DNA of 16,010 nucleotides, taken from the NCBI GenBank assembly GCA_047777475.1, contig JBKEET010000013.1, positions 1 to 16,010 of the forward strand, read 5' to 3'. Position 1 is the stretch's first letter. Each line of letters starts with the position of its first letter. Positions 14,351 to 16,010 of this stretch are shown here, piece after piece. The notes below the pieces were generated by a model. It saw only the letters and a program-made list of their open reading frames with translations, was not told where the DNA came from and did not search any database. A program made the position numbers and the translations under genes. The stretch is from Sutterella sp047777475 (lineage in GTDB: Bacteria; Pseudomonadota; Gammaproteobacteria; Burkholderiales; Burkholderiaceae_F).

Positions 14351-14427
14351 GCGCTGTTAGCTCAGTTGGTTAGAGCAGGCGACTCATAATCGCTTGGTCG
14401 CTGGTTCAAGTCCAGCACGGCGCACCA
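14351..14427 (+). tRNA. tRNA with anticodon CAU, probably tRNA-Ile2 (lysidine-modified)
   Basis: A 77-base cloverleaf with encoded CCA. The acceptor stem GCGCTGT pairs with ACGGCGC (one G-U), the D stem is GCTC/GAGC, the anticodon stem GGCGA/TCGCT encloses loop CTCATAA, and the T arm CTGG-TTCAAGT-CCAG is normal. The anticodon is CAU. The anticodon arm and following bases (GGCGACTCATAATCGCTTGG, then TCGCTGGTTCAAGTCCAGC) match E. coli tRNA-Ile2 (ileX/ileY) as I recall it, and differ from elongator tRNA-Met (stem ATCAC/ATGAT). The C34 would be converted to lysidine by TilS to read AUA. It is not an initiator: the acceptor 1-72 pair is G-C and the three G-C anticodon-stem pairs are absent. Confidence 0.88.
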
Positions 14428-14430
14428 GAC

Positions 14431-14468
14431 AAAGGCTTTCGTTTCTAGAGCGAAAGCCTTTTCTTTTT
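14431..14468 (+). terminator. Intrinsic terminator of the tRNA gene
   Basis: An 11-bp perfect stem (AAAGGCTTTCG 14431-14441 with 14451-14461), 9-base loop, followed by TCTTTTTTC. It lies between convergent tRNA and dsbL transcripts; the minus-side T tail is weak. Confidence 0.88.
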
Positions 14469-14505
14469 TCTTCTTCCGGGCGATGCCTCGGCAGGCAGGC
14501 GCCGC

Positions 14506-15156
14506 TTACGCTTTCTGCGAAAGCTCCTTAATGAGATCGAACATCCCGTCGAGGCTGCGGATGCGCTTCGTGAGGATGAGGTAGCGGCCCTTCACGATAT
14601 AAGCCGGAACGCCCTGCCGCTTCGCGGCCGGGTACCCTGCCTTCCAGCTGTCGGCGAGCGCCTGCACGTCGGGCGTTTTCCGTTCCGCCGCGACGGCGCT
14701 CGGGTCAAGCCCGGTTGCCTTGCAGAGCGTCTCAATGAACGCCCCTTCGCCCTGCGGCCAGCGCTCCTCCATCTTGTTGTAAGCGAAATAGGCGGCTTCC
14801 TTGGCCTTGCGGAAAAGCGACTCGGGCGCATCGAGCCGCCTGGCCGCTTTCCGGTCGCGGAGGATGCAGAGCGCGAAGAATTCGCTCGCCGCGCGGCCGT
14901 ACTTCCCCTTCGTTTCAAGGTGCATCGGCATGAACGCGAGCCCGAGTTCCTTTTCGGCCCGCGGCGCGATTTTCGGATCGACGGACTGGTCGAACTTGTA
15001 GCAGAACGGGCAGTCGTAGCTGAACACCTTGATGAGCGCGTTTTCCGCACCCTCGATCGGCTTTTCGAGCTCCGTCCAGTCCGCCTCCTTCTCAAAGGCC
15101 AGTGCATCGAGCGCCGCCGTCATGAGTGCGGCACCCAGGAGAATTCTTCTCTGCAT
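14506..15156 (-). CDS. dsbL: DsbL-type periplasmic thiol:disulfide oxidase
   Basis: A 216-residue DsbA-superfamily thioredoxin-fold protein. The signal peptide MQRRILLGAALMTAALDALA is followed by mature FEKEADWTELEKP. The active site is FSYDCPFCYKF (C49 and C52; C29/C32 in the mature form), and the cis-proline loop is QGVPAYIV (Pro184). A helical insert lies between them, as in DsbA. It should introduce disulfides into a periplasmic client. The divergent neighbour is assT; in uropathogenic E. coli, DsbL with DsbI is the dedicated oxidase for AssT, which supports this assignment over general DsbA. No DsbI-like membrane partner is in the window. The ATG at 15156 is chosen over an upstream GTG because GGAG lies 6 bases before it and the signal peptide starts there. 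Confidence 0.85.
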   Translation of the reverse strand: MQRRILLGAALMTAALDALAFEKEADWTELEKPIEGAENALIKVFSYDCPFCYKFDQSVDPKIAPRAEKELGLAFMPMHLETKGKYGRAASEFFALCILRDRKAARRLDAPESLFRKAKEAAYFAYNKMEERWPQGEGAFIETLCKATGLDPSAVAAERKTPDVQALADSWKAGYPAAKRQGVPAYIVKGRYLILTKRIRSLDGMFDLIKELSQKA

Positions 15157-15342
15157 GTTCTGCTCCACAAAGGGCTGTTTTCAGCGTCAAATGTTTCGCG
15201 AAAGTATATTCGCTTAAGAAAGGATTTATATCCGTAGGATAGAATTTTTAAATTCAAAAAAACTTAACAGCGGATTTTTACTTCCGCTCCCGGCGGTCCG
15301 CTTCCGCCGGGATCTTAACCGCACAGGAGACAGACGACCGCC
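15157..15342. promoter_or_regulatory. Divergent control region of dsbL and assT
   Basis: This 186-bp AT-rich region must hold both promoters. TATCC-GTA-GGATA (15229-15241) is a 13-base inverted repeat; it overlaps TAGAAT (15240-15245), a possible -10 for assT about 98 bases before its ATG. On minus, TATACT occurs near 15209-15204 as a possible dsbL -10. No good -35 boxes are seen. Confidence 0.3.
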
Positions 15343-16010
15343 ATGCCAAAGATTTCAAGACGCCGCTTTTCCCATCTCGTCCTCGGGCTTCTCGGCGCCG
15401 CGGCCCTGCCGCGCGCCGCCCTCGCCTTCGGCGGCCCCTCGGGCGCCAAGACGCTCTATCCGGTTCAGGGACACTTGGGCGAGCTCATCATGAATCCCTA
15501 CCGCATCGCCCCGCTCACGGCGATCATCCGCAACGGCGGCTACGAAGTGCGCCGCGCCCGCGTGCGCATCGTCCCTAAGGAAGGCGGCCAGGAAATCGCT
15601 TACGGCGTCAGCGACGCCCAGGTGCTCACGCACGGCGGCATTCCGGTCTTCGGCCTCTATCCCGACTGGGTCAACAAGGTCGAGGTCTCCTACGACCGCA
15701 TTTACGCGGGCAAGACCGAGCACTTCGACGAGACCTACTCCATGTATGCGCCGCCCGTGGTCTTCAAGCTGAGCGGCGTGGTCGACACGAAGTCGAACTC
15801 GCCGAAGATCGAGGTGAAGAAGCGCTCCGCCAAATTCGCCGACCGCCTCTACTACATCAACAACATCGCGCCCAACGACAACAACTCGCGCCACGCCGTC
15901 TGGAACAACCCCTCGGGCGGCGCGCTGCAGTGGACCGACTACCCGCTCAACTTCATCATCGACACCTGCGGCGAGATCCGCTGGTACCTCTTCGCCGATC
16001 CGATCATGGA
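15343..16010 (+). CDS. assT: Arylsulfate sulfotransferase AssT, C-terminus cut by window edge
   Basis: The first 222 residues of a protein normally near 600. The leader MPKISRRRFSHLVLGLLGAAALPRAALA contains SRRRF and resembles a Tat signal. The mature start YPVQGHLGELIMNPYRIAPLTAIIRN, followed by VSDAQVLTHGGIPVFGLYPDWVNKVEVSY, matches the N-terminal beta-domain of E. coli AssT. RLYYINNI and PLNFIIDTCGEIRWYLF enter the propeller. AssT moves sulfate from one aryl sulfate to another phenol in the periplasm without PAPS, through a histidine sulfo-intermediate; that His and the disulfide of the E. coli enzyme lie in the part not shown here. Only one Cys (C209) is visible. AGGAG (15325-15329) is 13 bases before the ATG, rather long. 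It is divergent from dsbL, its likely oxidase. Confidence 0.9.
   Translation, partial: MPKISRRRFSHLVLGLLGAAALPRAALAFGGPSGAKTLYPVQGHLGELIMNPYRIAPLTAIIRNGGYEVRRARVRIVPKEGGQEIAYGVSDAQVLTHGGIPVFGLYPDWVNKVEVSYDRIYAGKTEHFDETYSMYAPPVVFKLSGVVDTKSNSPKIEVKKRSAKFADRLYYINNIAPNDNNSRHAVWNNPSGGALQWTDYPLNFIIDTCGEIRWYLFADPIM

Overview
The window reads as chromosomal DNA of a GC-rich Gram-negative bacterium, most likely a Sutterellaceae-type gut betaproteobacterium (Burkholderiales). This assignment is inference from protein resemblance and cannot be proven without a search. It rests on three betaproteobacterial-type general porins (N-terminus MKKxLAALAVLG, mature start ANVTLYG, C-terminal Phe), an arylsulfate sulfotransferase (AssT) divergent from a DsbL-type thiol oxidase, and an Ala/Lys/Pro-rich H1-like protein. 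I see no phage genes, insertion sequences, CRISPR arrays or rRNA.

Layout. 1-2437: a MATE-family exporter (minus, cut by the window edge) divergent from a MalY/PatB-type PLP C-S lyase (plus). 2551-3714: a YqhD-type aldehyde reductase/alcohol dehydrogenase, convergent with the lyase. 3961-8413: three paralogous outer-membrane porins, all on minus, each a separate transcription unit with its own intrinsic terminator and a similar promoter (-10 GATAAT 85-93 bases before the ATG). 8795-9643: an H1-tailed protein whose N-terminal domain resembles a TetR fold with a shortened recognition helix, behind a good sigma70-like promoter. 10040-10838: two small genes of unknown function, the downstream one a three-helix membrane protein. 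11216-12112: an ADP-ribosylglycohydrolase. 12269-13699: an operon of a secreted alpha/beta-hydrolase (broken by a one-base frameshift) and a MarR-type regulator overlapping it by ATGA, behind a TATAAT box that sits at the centre of a 35-bp near-palindrome. 13819-14142: an HU/IHF-family DNA-bending protein, nearest IhfB in motif. 14351-14427: a tRNA with anticodon CAU that resembles tRNA-Ile2 rather than tRNA-Met. 14506-16010: dsbL (minus) divergent from assT (plus, cut by the right edge).

How the genes work together. Most are independent units with strong intrinsic terminators. Two groups look functionally linked: the hydrolase-MarR operon, probably autoregulated through the -10 palindrome, and the dsbL/assT pair, in which a dedicated periplasmic oxidase would make the disulfide of the sulfotransferase. 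The most unusual items are the TetR-like/H1-tailed protein, the MarR operator candidate, the frameshifted esterase, and the AssT with a Tat-like leader next to a thiol oxidase.
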